NCBI GenBank assembly: GCA_028753945.1
Contig: JAPNXP010000006.1
Coordinates: forward strand, 3,968,001 to 4,032,000
Direction of reading: 5' to 3'
Source: Hexactinellida sp. DTS-2022
Lineage: Eukaryota > Porifera > Hexactinellida
DNA length: 64,000 bases
The translations under genes and the position numbers were made by a program. Position 1 is the first letter of the stretch. Each line of letters begins with the position of its first letter. Shown here in pieces: positions 26,701 to 41,700 of this stretch. The notes beneath the pieces were generated by a model. The model saw only the letters and a program-made list of their open reading frames with translations. It was not told the origin of the DNA and made no database searches.

Positions 26701-29700
26701 TACATTAGTCAATAGGTCAAACAGGTGTACATTCAAAATATGTAGTAAATCAATGAAATGAGTAAAATTAGTCAAATGCAACGAGGTATTAAATTTTAAT
26801 TAAGTTTAACACAATTAATAGTAAGATGAGATTATCTAAATCTATTACCTGTTTGTCCAAAGTCATTATTAGACAATTAATTTTGGTAATCACAATTATA
26901 ATTAATATAGCGAGAGATACGTAGGGCAAACTTGAAGATAGAATTTTCTTCAAAATGACATTGTTTTTCAAAAAAAGCTGATATTCAACTGTTTAACAGT
27001 CAATTGTATATATTTGGAATATTAAATTCAGATTCTCATAGAATTTAGTTAGAATTAATGAATAATGCAATAAAATATTTTGGGATATTTATTTTGAACA
27101 CCGGTCAAGATATGTATACGTACATAATAAAACTTGGCCAGCCATATAGACTAAGTTGTAGTTGATTAAAATTATGACTTCAAAACATACTAATTTATGA
27201 TGAATTATGCAGAAAACACAAAACAATGTGTATTACATCATGATAACATATGCTGTGTATTTGTACATAGATGGATTAGAGTAGTAAACAATGCAATGTA
27301 AAGAATTGCTTCAACAATAGTGTGAATATCCAGACGATAATAATCTATTTTGTATAAGCAGAAGGCGAATTTAATAAAGTGATTGGATAAGCAAAAGTCG
27401 CTCTGTTTACATCTGTTTGCAAACATAAATTTAGTGAAGATTTTACAATTGAAAATTTGTACATTTCTATTATATTATTTTCTGCTTAGGGGACATAATA
27501 ATCTGTCAATATAGATAACAATAGTATCTGAACAGTGTTAATAGATTATGAATTGACTAAGGTTTCCTATCAGTAATTGATGTAAAATATATAAAGGAGT
27601 TCCCAATATTGCAGGGTTGCATTAATATTTTAGATATAGTTTGATAAGGAATGGTATAGAATTGCAGGTGCAGAGTTGCTATCTATTCAGGTGTTAATGC
27701 AATTATAGTGTTATGTCTAACAAATTCGGAATTGATTGTAAGGAGATGAATTACCCTTGGTGGATTAATTTGAATAATTTATGGGAAATAATTATGAAAA
27801 TTTATAGGCAAGATATTTAGAATAGTTTAGTATCTATATAATCATAATTTTATGCCGGCTACTAAAGGAATACTAAATGAATAAAGTCTAAAGGAATAAA
27901 GTCATAAATTGGGTACCGTATTGCTTCGAATAAGCACCCAGCGCTTATTGTTTTGGTGGGACAAATTTATCCTAAAATATTTTTGAAAAATCAGAAAATA
28001 ATATTTTGGTGGTTTATAATGGTTCTCAACGACATTATACATACTGTAGTTGCCAAAGTCAAAGTAATTACATTCCAGTTATCAACTAATGTGTCTTAAT
28101 TTGATCATACAAATTAACGAGAGTTTACTGTAGTGAGAATAATTGATACAAAGGGAAATACTATTAAAGTGTAGAATGGACAACCTGGAATTAAAGCAGT
28201 AATTTATTGCAATAAATTGGATTAATTACCAGTTGCTAGACTCACTTACTCACCTAACAAACTCCATTTTGCTAGAATATCCCTTGCCATTACAATCCGC
28301 ATATCGCCATACCTAAAATACAAATAAATTACAGGACTACGTCAACTGGTATATAGGGAAATTATTGAGAAAATAAGGTTGAAATTATAATTATATAAAA
28401 AACTTACTTATATTTCGGCCAACATTCTCAATACAGTAGAACTCGGTTATAACGTATTTCGGCTTAGTACGTACTAATTTATTTAACCAAGTTTAGAAAG
28501 CTGTTACTATGTACACTCGGATAATACGTACTTATTTTACTTTCCCGAGGGGTACGTTATAACCGATTCTACTGTATATAACCCGGCTTCGCAAAAATTT
28601 TAAATTATAAAAAAGTGTTGACCGATATATAAGTAATTCATAATATAAATGTGCACATAACTAACATGTTAAGGAATTTTAATCGTTTGATTTCTCCATA
28701 AGTCTCTAGTTGCAGAGATCGGTGAGTTATGAATCTTGTTGCGAGATCGAAATAGTCTTTCCAAAGCTATTTGTGAGCATAATTAATTTAATGAAAAAAT
28801 TCATGATAAATCAAAAAAGAAATATATTCGTGTATAAGGAATATTTTTACGAAAATAGTGGTTTATAAGTACAAAGTACAAGTTGTACAATCAGTAGTAA
28901 ACATATCCATTGATAAAAACTGTCGCAATTTTCACACTGTGTTCATTAGAATTTTAAACAAGTTTATGCTAAGCAAATTAAATAATTTGGCAATTGATTA
29001 GTTAAGTAGAACAGATGTGCCAGATTAAGAAAATATAATTGCAAAAATTAGGGATTTTAGCATTTATACTATTGGCTTAAAGTAATTTAAATAAAAATGT
29101 AATACGAGTACAAATAATGTTATATTTCAAGAAGTTAATTGAAAATTTAATACTAGTAAGATAGTACATCTATTTTCAGGTATTTAGCCAAATAAATCCA
29201 AGGAAAACTTAGAAATTTCTCCAAAAAAATCCCAAATTACAGGGAAATCTAGGGATTTTAGTATGTTAATACTCTCCTAAAATGAAAAAATCTTGGTTTA
29301 CTTTCTAAAGGTCAATTTTTAACTGTGAAAAACTGACTTTTCTCAGTGCTTGAATTTAGTGTTATAAAATTGAGCTCTATAAGTTATTTCTTTTATCATT
29401 TGTAAGTATGTAACACGGTACAATAAGTGAAACAAACCATTTCATCAAAAAACTTGTTCGTCCTGAATCTAAGTTGCATTGACATGTTCATAATGGCTTT
29501 GAGAATAACTCTGTTTTGTGTGAGATACATGAATGTCCAGTCTCTTGGATAAATCTCGTTTTTAACGAGCATTAGAAATAACTTGAAGCAAGAAGATAGC
29601 ATATTCTATAGGAGAGAATACAATAGAGTTTCGGTAATATTAACATTAGGGGACCGACAGAATTTGTTCGTATTATCCGGAAATTAATATTAACCGAAGT

Positions 29701-32700
29701 CAAGGATTGACATCGAATTTCCGGATGGCAAAAATATCGAATTTTTTATAATTATACTATATTATAGTATAATTATACGCATAATTATAACTACACGTAG
29801 TTAGGGGCTGAAAATATTTAGTGAGACAGTGGGGAAATTATATTTTGGTCCCAATTTTTTTTTAATTGCGAGGAAGATATATTTACGATAATTTCTATTT
29901 AAAATTAATTGTAAGTATTTTCACATCTCAATTCTTTAGGATAATGACAATTGAACAAAAATATTGGTGGGCTAATTTTCAAACGCCCCCAATTGACATA
30001 TATGATTGTTATTGATGAACTAAGAATTAAATGTCCCTAAGTATACACAAATGAAAAGCTCTATTAAACTCCAATATAATTCTACAATTGCTGTTTTAAA
30101 TCAGTCCAAATGTTGTTGCCTACATTTTGATAACAATTTAGTAATTATGAATTAATGCATTATTAATTCACGCATCTGTCGTGCGTGGAACGGAAATCTA
30201 TGACTTTGCAATTCATTTTCTAATTATTTTATAATAATCCAAATTAAAAAGTGATTAAATAGCCTCAAGGCTAATAGTTAAATGCATGCAAAAATAAATA
30301 TGCAAAAAAATCAAAATTTGCTGGCAAGAAATGATTGAGATGACTTAAAATTAAAAGTACAAATTTGGAAAAAAATTCTAGGTCAATTTTTAACTCCAGG
30401 TACCAAAAACATGTCCATAATAAAGGAATTTCTAAAATCAAATTGTGAGAAAATTCAGCATAACCATGTAGGCGTAGCCAAACTTGAAGAAAACGGGGAA
30501 TTTCTATATTAATCCCACTAAAATTCAGGAATTGTAATCATCCTTTATTATTTGTTTGAATTACAGTACACTAATCCGAATGGGAGATACAAAAATATTT
30601 TTCTAATAAAAGTGTGTAAAATCTTAAATATAGTTATGGAAGTTAACTAATAAGTCTCAGACAAGTATTTAATAGTGCACTAATTAAAAAGGTTTCGATC
30701 ACTTTGGTTCGGATTATCGAGGTTTTCATTCAATAGATGCCAATAGAAAATGTATTACTTTACTTATCCGAACGAATTCACTAATCGGAACAGAAATTAT
30801 TGAATCAGAACACCTCTGTTCGGATTAGCGAGGGTCTTTTGTATAAAGTAATGTTAAGTTAACATGTTTCTGGGCAAACTTAACTAAATTTGGATATACA
30901 AACATTATATAATGGGATTCAGTTAAACCGACATTTTTTCTATTCCAACGAGTGGCAAATTATGCAGGTTTACTAAAATAATAAAATTCTAAATAAATAA
31001 ATATTAAATTCAGTAAATGAAGGTTTTTACTTTGAACCTAGAATAAGGTGACAGCAATGTTATAAAATAACGAATTTAATTCAAAGAATTTTAAATTATT
31101 AATGTACGAACCACAAATTTTATCAGCCATTCTTCATAGTGTTGAGGTTGCATAATATCGAGTAATCCAAGCAAGTTAGAGAGATTAGTACCCTACAAAT
31201 ATAATTCAGGATAAAGTACAAATAAATGATTGGGGTTTGCAAAATGTTTATAGATATTTACAATATGTAAATACAAAAAGGATTTCTCAAATTGTGTTAC
31301 ATGAAATATCCACTAATTAGTAAATGAATAATCAAATAAAATCCATTAAATATTCTAGTTGATTTTTTAGAATTAAGTAGTAGTGATAAATTTTTAATCA
31401 TATTTTTATCAAAAATTTAGTTACCTAAATAGTAAAACTATTTCTGATTAATCAAATAAACAACATTAAAATCCGTAGAAATTAGTATAGAAAAATTAGA
31501 AAATCCATGTAACTCACAGCTGTTTCCAAATTTGCTGCTACAGCATGGTGATCATAAGAATTACAAAACTCCATCGTTGGTGCTAGAAGTTCTAGAACTG
31601 TTTGACTAATATCTCTATCTGTCAACGGCTACAAGGAAAAGCAAATATTAAACTAAATTCAGGACAATGGATAAGAGGGGGATTATATTTCAATAAAATG
31701 GATGAGGAAAATCTAAAATTGAACCTGTGAAAAACGGCTACATAAGGAGTTGGTAAAAAATGGCCGTTATATACAGGTGACCGATATATACAGAATAAAA
31801 TAATATGGGAAATATATTCTAAGTGGCCGTTATAGACAAGTTTACTATATTTCAATAAGACTATGGATAAGAAAGATCACTGCTTACAAATGTTTTGCTT
31901 TGTAAACAATGCACTAGAGATGCTACAACTTCTATAGTCTTCTTAATGCAAAGTTGGTTCATAAGGTGAAGTGAGAGAATTCGTGTGATTATAGGTAGTA
32001 ACACATTCCTAGCATCTAATGAGATATAATCAATAACATATAATACATGACAATACCATGGAAGTGAAAGATGGAAAATGCATCATAAACCTAATCAAAC
32101 TCTTCCATAAATGTAATACAAAATGGTACTAAATACTAATATACCTTCTAATGTAATTTCAGGCACTTGAAAGTTCATTTTAACATTAAAAATTCACTAT
32201 TGCGAATCAAATTCTATGTTTTTTGGAAAGGTGTTGGTTAAGTAAGTCCTCAAAAATCGTTTAAAATCAAAATAATGGTCAAATCACTCTTGATATAATA
32301 CTGACAATTCCTATTACCTGAATCTAACATTATCTGTATTGAAGACTTGAGAATATTTTCGATAAAAATAAGTCGGGCTTCGTATATCATATTCTGACTA
32401 ATGTTAGTACTTCTGTCAACGTAGCTGTCCACGAAACTAGCAGCCCAATCTCTATAAAACGACAGGAAATTGTAAAAATAGGAAATTTGGGATTTATCTG
32501 ATTTATTAATGTAGAGTAAACTCCCGTTAAACGAATTTCAAACAAACCATCATTTATTTCGTTATAAGCGGAATAAAATATTGAATTTACCTGTTGAGAA
32601 ATACAGTAGAACCTCGTTAGTTAAAAATAGAATTTCGGGTTAATATGTACACTATTTCAATCCCCCCTTCAAAGCCTTTTCAATACAAATAACACTGGTT

Positions 32701-35700
32701 AATACGAATCGGATAAGGAGTATACATTTTGACGGTCCCTTGGTGTATGTACTAACGAGTTCTACTGTATATTAACTTCGTTATAAGGAAGTATATTTCG
32801 ATATACCCGATTTTATTATAACAGGAGTTTACTGTACTATAGGTCTACATACGCTATGTCTCGTTTGGTTGCATCTTTAACTTCTAACAATACAGGAAAT
32901 ACGGAGCAAAAATTCTTTAACGCTTCTGCCTATAAGAATAATTAAAACTGAAATAACAATTCAAAAAGTGAAATTGTAATTGCATATAACAGTGGAGTTT
33001 GCTTATTAGCAACTCCCCTATTAGCAATAATATTGCTTTATTAGCAACCGCTTTTCGGGTCCCAAGCGTGATAATACTGTTAATTCCATTCCCCTATTAG
33101 CAACCATATTTAGTGGCAAACACGGGTTGCTATTAAGCGAACTCACTATACATTGAATTTTGTTAAGAAATACAGTAGAATCCGCTTAATCACAACAAAT
33201 CTATAAGAAAAGGACCAACAACAATACTTCCTCAGTAAATTGGAACCACTACTAACTGTTAACATTTTCTTTGAAATTTAATGTAAATCGGTTCAAAATT
33301 ACCCATTACTAATAATACCATTTAAATCGTGCCTTATTTAGTGTATATCGGCCAACACTTTGTATTATGTATAAAAATTTAGTTTAGCTAAGGGGAATCT
33401 TTGATTTTAAGTATTTCCTTAAAATTAATAGGTTGTAAAATAAGCATTCATAAACACCTGTCCTTTGATAACTCCAGGCCTTTGAGGTCCCTCAGCCAAA
33501 CCCATCATAAAGTGCAGAGAATTCAGTGCATTTTCAATAAACAACTTATGTCCATACTGCTTTTTAGGTGCCATCCTATTGATTAACTTGAAAAGTATTA
33601 CAGACATACAAATACCAGAATTCCTACCTAATTTGTAATTTCTGTGACTGTACAATAAACTTAAATAAATACTCCAAAGCCTAAGGGATACAATAAAATA
33701 TGTTAACCGAATACAGACTATAATAGAATAGTTCTTTATTCCTTACAGACATGGTGTGCCATAAAGTTTCCATAGTAGTGAACTCCTGTCCCTCAACAAT
33801 GTTCTGGAAAGATGACTTCTTAGAAAAATCTTCCAAAAGTATCCTAAAATGGCGAATTTTATGGAATCTTTGCATTTGTATTTATAAACTGACAGTTCAA
33901 AATGGCACTATGATATTATTCAAAATGTATATAAAAGGCACCCATATCAAAATATCTCGTTACAACTGCACTATAAATTCAAATGGAATGTAACAATAAT
34001 TAGGCTGGGTAGGAAGCTTGCTTTTAGGGGTTCCCTATGTCAGTAATGGCACCTACCCTTGGGAAGGTCTGAGATAAAGGCAATCACTCACTACCAGTGT
34101 GCCTCTTTAACGAGAGGGTGGGTAAACAGAAATGGGCCTGGATTAGTGGCTATAGTGGAAGAAGCTACTTTCGGGTTGCTGACACTAATGCTGCTAATTC
34201 ATGGTTGAGACATTGCCCATGGCTAGCTATTGAGTTCGATAAGCAAGGTACTGTAGGTTAATATCTACGGTATAACTCAATTCAGACTACTCTCCTTCCC
34301 AGCCACATTTTTTTTGCAAAAAAATCAATTTTACTGACAGCATTTTCTTATGATAAGTTGATAGATAACTTGTCCATTTCTAGACCAGGTTTTCTTACAG
34401 TAGAATGGTTATAATGTTGAATTAGTACATACTACTATTTTTAACCAAGTTTATAAAGCAGTATGTAATTTTATGCAGGGTAAACTCGGTTAGTACGTAC
34501 TTATTTTCCATTAGTACGTACTTATTTTCCGTATATATGGGTTTTTATAGACCGTCTACATATAAGGAAGCTCTTTCTTACTTACGGAGGCACTATTAGT
34601 CAACCAGCAAAATGTAGTGCCTCCAAAGGAAAATGCTGTCGGCACAGCTGTAATTTTAGATTTTCTATTTCTATATTTTGAAGTAAATAACTTACCGGTG
34701 CACTGAAGATGCTGAAAAATGGCTCTCAATATACTCGTCTAGTACAGTTTTGAATTGATTATACTTTTTGTCAGTTAACAGATGCAATATTTTGACCTAA
34801 AATAAGGAATTTGGTATAAAATGTGTTTTAAAATGACTCTATTCAAATATGGCATGAACTTACAATTGCATTAAATACAAGTCCTTGTATATTTTCTGTT
34901 GTTTCAGGTTCAATTAGTATAATGAACAAATTGTCAAATATATCTCTCATGAACTAGAGATAAATAAAATAATATAAACCTTGAAAAATAGTTTAGGATC
35001 TAAAGAAATTGTTGGACAAACCTTTATTATTTCTTGTCCACTAACAAGACATAAATTCTTTAGTAATTCAGTCAAATCTTTACGCTTTTCACGCCATTTT
35101 AGAAACGACATTACACTCACTAAATAACAGAAATAATAATCAATAATTTTAGTCAGGTCTGCTTATTGTGAACAATTTTTCGTCTGCTTAATATGGAAAT
35201 TTTTTATTTTGAACAAGCTCTATGGTCTCAATTAAATAACATACATAGGGTTTGTATTAAGCTGAGTTCACTTATTATGAAGTCTCTCGATTATGAACAC
35301 AATTTTTGGTCCCTTGAATGTTCATAATAAAAGAACCTACTGTATTTTGCAATACCAAATTATAGCGAATTTTCGAAAAAATAAATTTTTCGATTCGCTT
35401 CTAAAGGGAAATTGTAAAACTTTGTGTATAACCTGTTTGAGTTAGATTGGTAGATACAGTCATTGTTTGTACAACGAATGTTTCATTTGGAGATAGCTTG
35501 GTATTGAGCTGATCTTTGGGATATGGATTGGTTTTATGAGGCTCTCCTCTGTAAGATGGAAGCGCTAAGTAAGAGAAAGCCTGACTCCACTTATCATCAT
35601 CTACCTATATTCAGTGTACGGATCAGGGTGTATTACACTCAGAAAACCAACATTTTAAGTGTAGAAAAATCATCATCTTAAGTATAAAAATCATTATTTT

Positions 35701-38700
35701 AAGGGTTAAAAATTGTCATTTAAGTGTAAACTATTTCAGTCCCCTTCAAAGCCATTTTAATACAAACGACAGCAGTTGATACGAATTTCGGACACATTTT
35801 TAAGGTCCCATGGTGTATGTATTAACGAGGTTCTATTGTACATTTTTATGATCCCATTTAAAGCCTTTTAATCCATAAAAACTGCTTATTAATTTCGAAT
35901 AAACTCGCCAGTTTTCTTATATTAAAATACTAACACTATCAAACAGTACTAAGTTATAAGTACCCTGTATAGGTTAATTGCCCACATGTCATCTTTAATC
36001 ATTGTATCGTCCTGATTAGTCAAGCGAAGAAAACCGTAGGCAAAAGGTCTATCTAAATCCTTTTTAGCGTTCTCTAAGGAAATGTCCAAAGTAAATATAA
36101 CAGTAATTTCCTATTAACCTTAATATGATGACAAACAATTGATATTTATACAATTTTTATAAGGTAAATTCCTTGTTACTACATTAGTTGTTAGGGAGTA
36201 ACCAATTAATTATCCAGGAGCGCGAGACGCTCCTTTTGGAGTATGAATTATGGAAAATTTGAATTTGAAAATAATTTGGAATCCTCTCCTATACCACTAC
36301 ATTAATTTGAGATTTAGGCGTATTAAAATTGGATCAGACCAGGATTAGGAGCGTATTTACAAATGGTTGTGTAATACACTGGGTGTAACTCTGTAGAATT
36401 TAATAATACACTTACTTGTTTGCTCATAGGAACGAACATGTCTGAATACAAACCTCAGATGACTGTGTTTGAATATATTATTTGACATGGGTATGTTAAC
36501 CTACAAAATTCATTATATAGTAAACATTCTTGCTTCAGCATACATACTAATACAAGCGCTACTATAAGTTAGAATCTACAAAAAGGTAAACGTAATTGTA
36601 AAGTTTGTATTGAAGAAGGGTCATATTTGTATTCAATAACAAACTAATATTTTCATTCATCTTTAAAATTGTGTAAGAAATGAAATATAATAATTTGCCT
36701 GAAATATTTATTTGTTTATCAACAAATGCGAGTTGCAAGCAAGGATTAATTAAATAAAAAATACATTAATTAACTTACTCTCATAATTTCATCGAATCGT
36801 GGTGTATTTGTGTGATAGTAAATAACTGATGAACATAAATCAGACGCTTCTTCGCCTTCACCATATTGAATTGCTTTCTAACCAAAATATTTGTGCAATT
36901 ATACTGTATAACTTACCTGTATATGGAATGTAGAATATTAGAGTGGAATACTATAAATAATGCAGAGGCCTTTGGTATGTAATAAAACTTGATAAATGCA
37001 AACTTTTGAACTCACTTCAATTTTTTCTCCTCTACCATCGAGAACTGATACGGCTACTTCGACATTACGAGCAGATTTCTTATTTCCTAATAATAATAAT
37101 AGAAATGAAATTATTGCCTAATAATAATAGAAATTAAATTATTGCCTAATATAATAGAAATGTAACTATTTCCTAATAATAATACAAAATGTAATTACAG
37201 TCAACATCCGTTAATTCGAACCTTGAAGGGAAAATAAATTTGGTGAATTAGCGAATTTTCGAATTATCGAACAGATATTGTATGGGAGGGACTTCCAAGG
37301 GGAAAATAAATTTGTTTGAATTAGTGAAAGTTCGAATTAACGGGTATTCGAATTAACGGTTGTCGATTGTACTAAATACAGGCAAGTCTGCTTATTGTGA
37401 CAATTTTGTTTCTGATTATTATGAAAACTTTTTATTATGAACAAGTCCTATGGTTTCAATTTAACAAATTACATAAGGTTTGTTTTAAGTTGAGTTCGCA
37501 TATTATGAAGTCTCTCTATTATGAACACAATTTTGCTCCCTTGAATGCATTCAGTAATTAGTATACATTATTTCCCAGAATAAGCGGCGGGTCAATAAAA
37601 ATGACATTTGTACGATAAAAATAATATCATTAGTTTGATAACTTAAGTGTAATTATTTTATTTAGATAATTTCGGTATGTTTACTGATGCTAATAACAAT
37701 TAAATCCAACTAAATATTATCTGGATTTTCAAAAATTTGAGGGTAAATTTGGGCAATGAAAACAATAAGCAACAGGGGAAATAATGTATAAGATTAGTGT
37801 TAATTATAATAAATAGAGACTCAAATAAACAAATTTCAATTTATTTTAGTGAAAATATGAATAATCTTACCTTTCTCAAACTCCCCTCGTAACAAGGAGA
37901 TATACATGTGATTACGTACGAGACCTAACAAACAAATTGAAAATAATAAAACATTGAATTACAGTGAACCTCGTTAATACGAACACCAGACCGTCAAAAT
38001 GTGTACTCCTTATCCTGAATTCGTATTAACCAATATCATTTGTATTCAAAAGTCTTTTAATGGAGACTGAAATAGTGTTCGTACTAACGAGGTTCTACTG
38101 TATAAGCCAACACCTTTTTTAATGTAATTTCCAGGCATTGGCAAGATAACTTTTTAACATTAAAAAATTCACCTTTGTGAAGCATAAATAGCACTCAATT
38201 TAATAAAATAAATACCTGGTAAAATTACTTCAGGAAATCCAAGCTTAGGAACATAAGCCACATCTTTTGTTAAGAGATGAGGGAAAGTCTCTAACAACTA
38301 AAATAACAGTTTTTGGAATGTAAATACAGTCAGGTCTGCTTATTGTGAACAATTTTCGTATGCTTAATATGAAGGTTTTATATTGTGAACAAGCCCTATA
38401 ATCCAAATTTAACAACTTACATAAGGTTTGTATACAAAACTTAAAACAATTGTATTAAGTTGAATTCGCTTATTATGAAATATCTCTATTATGAACACAA
38501 TTTTTAGTCCCTTGAATGTTCATAATAAAAGAACCTGACTGTATATACATACTACCTAATCCATTTAATTAATATATTACCTTATGTAAATCTCCTTCAA
38601 GAGACTTGAGGCTAATACGAACTGATTGGTTAATTACTCCAGGAACTAAACACATATAAATAAACTAAATTTAATATGAAACTGAAATATATGAATTGTA

Positions 38701-41700
38701 CTACCTATACTCGGTGAATTCAAGTCTTTTTCTTTTTTCAAATGTTTCTTGATTAAATCTTCATGCATTGTAGCAAACAACAGTTCATTACTAAAATGTA
38801 ATTGCAATTGTAAGTATTGCATATACAGTCAACTCCGCTTAATCGGGTCACTTGGGTGGAAATATATTTTGACCCAATTAAAAGAAATTATACCATTTTG
38901 AGGGTATAACTATTTATTATATACGTATGCTACTAGAGTATGAATAGATACATGTATACTATACTACATAATATAAATACTTTTACACTCGTAATTTGAT
39001 ATAATTGACAGAATTTTGACCAGATTAACCGAAATTTTACCAAATTGAATGAAAATATTTTGTACTAGCTTCTATTGACATGATTTTGTTCCTGGAAATT
39101 TGCCCATTACCAGTGACTCCATTAAGCGGAGTTGAAAATATACATAGTTAAGTTATGAGATGTTAAATTGTACTAGATTATTCAAATTCAAATTTTCACA
39201 AGTTGCATTATAATAATTTAGTTTGCTATTCCATGAAATGAAGAAATGGCAAATTCATAAACTATAAAAAGGTTTTGCACTTAAATAACTGGAGTGACTT
39301 GTATGCATTTGTATAGGCTAGGGAATTAACTTTGTACTCCTTAACCGATATTTCGCCTTATCCGTGTTCCTAATAACAAGAGTCTACTGTATATATACGT
39401 AATTAGATAAATAAATATACTCTTTTGTTGTAGGAATATGAATGACAATTTCGTAAGTTCTCTCAAGATCCTCTAGAAATGAATTCTGTTCGGTTCGTTT
39501 GGCTTTCAGAATATTATCCAAAGGTAGAACTACATAATATTAGGTACAAATAATACATAATTTAACTTGCGAAGGTTTAATAAATGCGCTTTTTCTCACC
39601 TCCATTGCCGAAAGGACGCCTGCAAGCAAAACTAATATTGGATACTTGTCGACCAGATTTCTCCAACATTCTACCTAACAATTAATTAATAAAATATTTA
39701 GCAATTAACTTTTGGTATTTAGAAATGCAAAATATAAAGCATTTATAATACAAATATTATTACTAATCTCATTTAAATTTTCTATAAAAATTGGGCTCAC
39801 TTATATATCAGCCTACATCTTTTCAATTAAAAATAAAAGGTTAATTTGGGAGTAAAAAATGACTTTGCCAGTATCTAAAAATTACATCAGAAAGGTCTTG
39901 GCTGATACACAAATAATTTCATTAAAATATTATAGGTTAACTACTGCATACCTCTTCTCACTATCCTAACAACCAAATAGAGATCTTTCAGTAACTCTAA
40001 TGGTCCCACATCCTAATATAAAACAAATTAATTATACTAGTTGTCAATAGTAAATACAGTCAATATCCGAAATTTCGAACTCTCAATGGAAAATAAACTA
40101 GTGGAAAATTTAACTAGTACACTAGATGTTTTCGGATTACAAAGGTTTGGCTAACTTTGGTTCGGATTATCGAGGTTCTGAAAATTAATACTTCACTAAT
40201 CCGAATGAATTCACTAATCGGATTATAATTTTTTTAATCAAACACCTCTGTTCGGATTAGCGAGGGTCTATTGTAATAAGAATTAACGGATGTTGATTGC
40301 ATATAGGAACATACCATGAAAAGCATAGGAGATATTTTAACTGGCATTTGGTCTGAACCTTGGAAACCTAATCCATGTTTCCCCATCTCAGAGTAGTAGT
40401 ATTCACTGAAAATAACAAACATTCAAATAACATAGATATGTTATAAACACATACATTCGATATTCTGGTATGAATAATATGAAGTTTTTCGTCTGCTTGA
40501 TATGAAAAACTTTTTATTATGAACAAGCCCTATGGTCCCAATTTAACAACTTACATAGGGTTTGTATTATGTTGAGTTCGCTTATTATGAAGTCTCTCTC
40601 TATTATGAACACAATTTTGGTCCCTTAAATATTCATAATAAAGAACCTGACTGTAATAGCTATGGTATATCACCGTTACTAAGCACTTACCTGATAAATT
40701 TAGAAGATTGGTGATTGTATAACGAAATTAGAATTTCAGAATCTTCCTTTACAAAACAGCTGTATTGCTTCAACACAACATATATGTGGTTTGGAGTTAA
40801 TACACTACGCATCACATGCTCTTTGGAATTAACAGTCCCTGTACGTGACTATATAAGGAGTTGTTAATACAGTGGATGCCGATTATAAGCACATCGTCGG
40901 GAACTGGATTTAATGTTCTTATAATCGGCATAATTTATATAGGGTATATGGCAAACGTTTTCTAACATAGTGTTCTTATATCCGAAATGTTCTTATAACC
41001 GGTGTGCTTATATCCGACATCTACTGTATATATATAATAAGCAAGGAATTATCCAGGAGCGCGATACGCTCCTTTTGGTGTATGATTTTAGGAAAATATT
41101 AATTAGTAGCGCGAAAATTTGGATTTTCTCCTATACCGTAACAATAATTAGTGTTTAGAAGTATGAAAATTGGATCAGACCAGGATTAGGAGCGTAATTA
41201 CAAATTACTGTATAATACACTTATAATAAGTGAAGGTATTTCCCGTTTTTATTTGGTAGCTTTATCCAGGGTTATACGTATAGGGATAGGGCATTTATAT
41301 TTGCTTAGAGATATTTTAATAAAATTCTACAGTTGTGTTCGCCTAAAGCAATTACTCTATTAACAAGTTATTTTGATGTTAATTTTGTTCCTCTAATAGC
41401 AAGTTCGCCTATTAGCAAGCAATTTCGTGCAAAATGTGATTTTCTATTACACAAACGCCACCGTTTTTAGTAATACAATACAGGTGATGATAATATTAGG
41501 TGAGTTCATTTTTACTTTGGATAATACAAAATAGAAGCCAATTTCAAATGTTGGATAATTTAACTTACTCGAATTCGTTGTGATACATTATCGTTGATCC
41601 GTAAATGCTATAAAGAGATAATTGAAATAAATAACTAATATAAATGACACATTAATTGGGAGTAACTCACAGTTTTAAAGAGTTGTATCGAACTTGTATT

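Larger units (their letters stand above)
25352..35119 (-). other. DOCK1: DOCK central helical region exons 24-39
   Basis: Exons 35022-35119, 34864-34953, 34696-34796, 33715-33843, 33458-33623, 32853-32929, 32318-32451, 31888-32015, 31518-31628, 31115-31192 (or 31112-31192), 29438-29605, 28666-28766, 28254-28312, 26233-26309, 25590-25675 and 25352-25517. Recognisable blocks are LKWREKRKDLTELL, LVFNAIVKILHLLTDKKY, YPRDWTFMYLTQNRVILKAI, LWKDYFDLATRFITHRSLQL, KFLNMYGDMR, PVFYNIM and GRGDEEYTNVF, each matching an ordered block of DOCK1. For 33715-33843 I chose donor CT|GTATTC over a stronger upstream GTAAGG, because only it keeps frame and preserves the conserved VRNKELF segment. Confidence 0.87.
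35433..38297 (-). other. DOCK1: DOCK DHR1 (C2-like) domain exons 17-23
   Basis: Exons 38216-38297, 37871-37924, 37016-37086, 36779-36877, 36416-36500, 35964-36073 and 35433-35604, about residues 410-635. DHR1 binds phosphoinositides (PIP3 in DOCK1) and recruits the protein to membranes. Blocks seen: GFPEVILPGLVRNHMYISLL, NVEVAVSVLDGRGEKIE, VIYYHTNTPRFDEIM, FKHSHLRFVFRH, PFAYGFLRLTNQD and YLALPSYRGEP. The spacing and order match DOCK1. Exons are short and separated mostly by MITE-filled introns. Confidence 0.9.

Noticed and set aside
33740-33760. Strong-looking donor TCT|GTAAGG in DOCK exon 33715-33843
   Set aside because: Using it breaks frame with the next exon and removes the conserved VRNKELF segment; the later donor CT|GTATTC restores both.
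34140-34250. tRNA gene in the GC-rich intronic island
   Set aside because: Box-like motifs are weak and too far apart, and no cloverleaf could be drawn.
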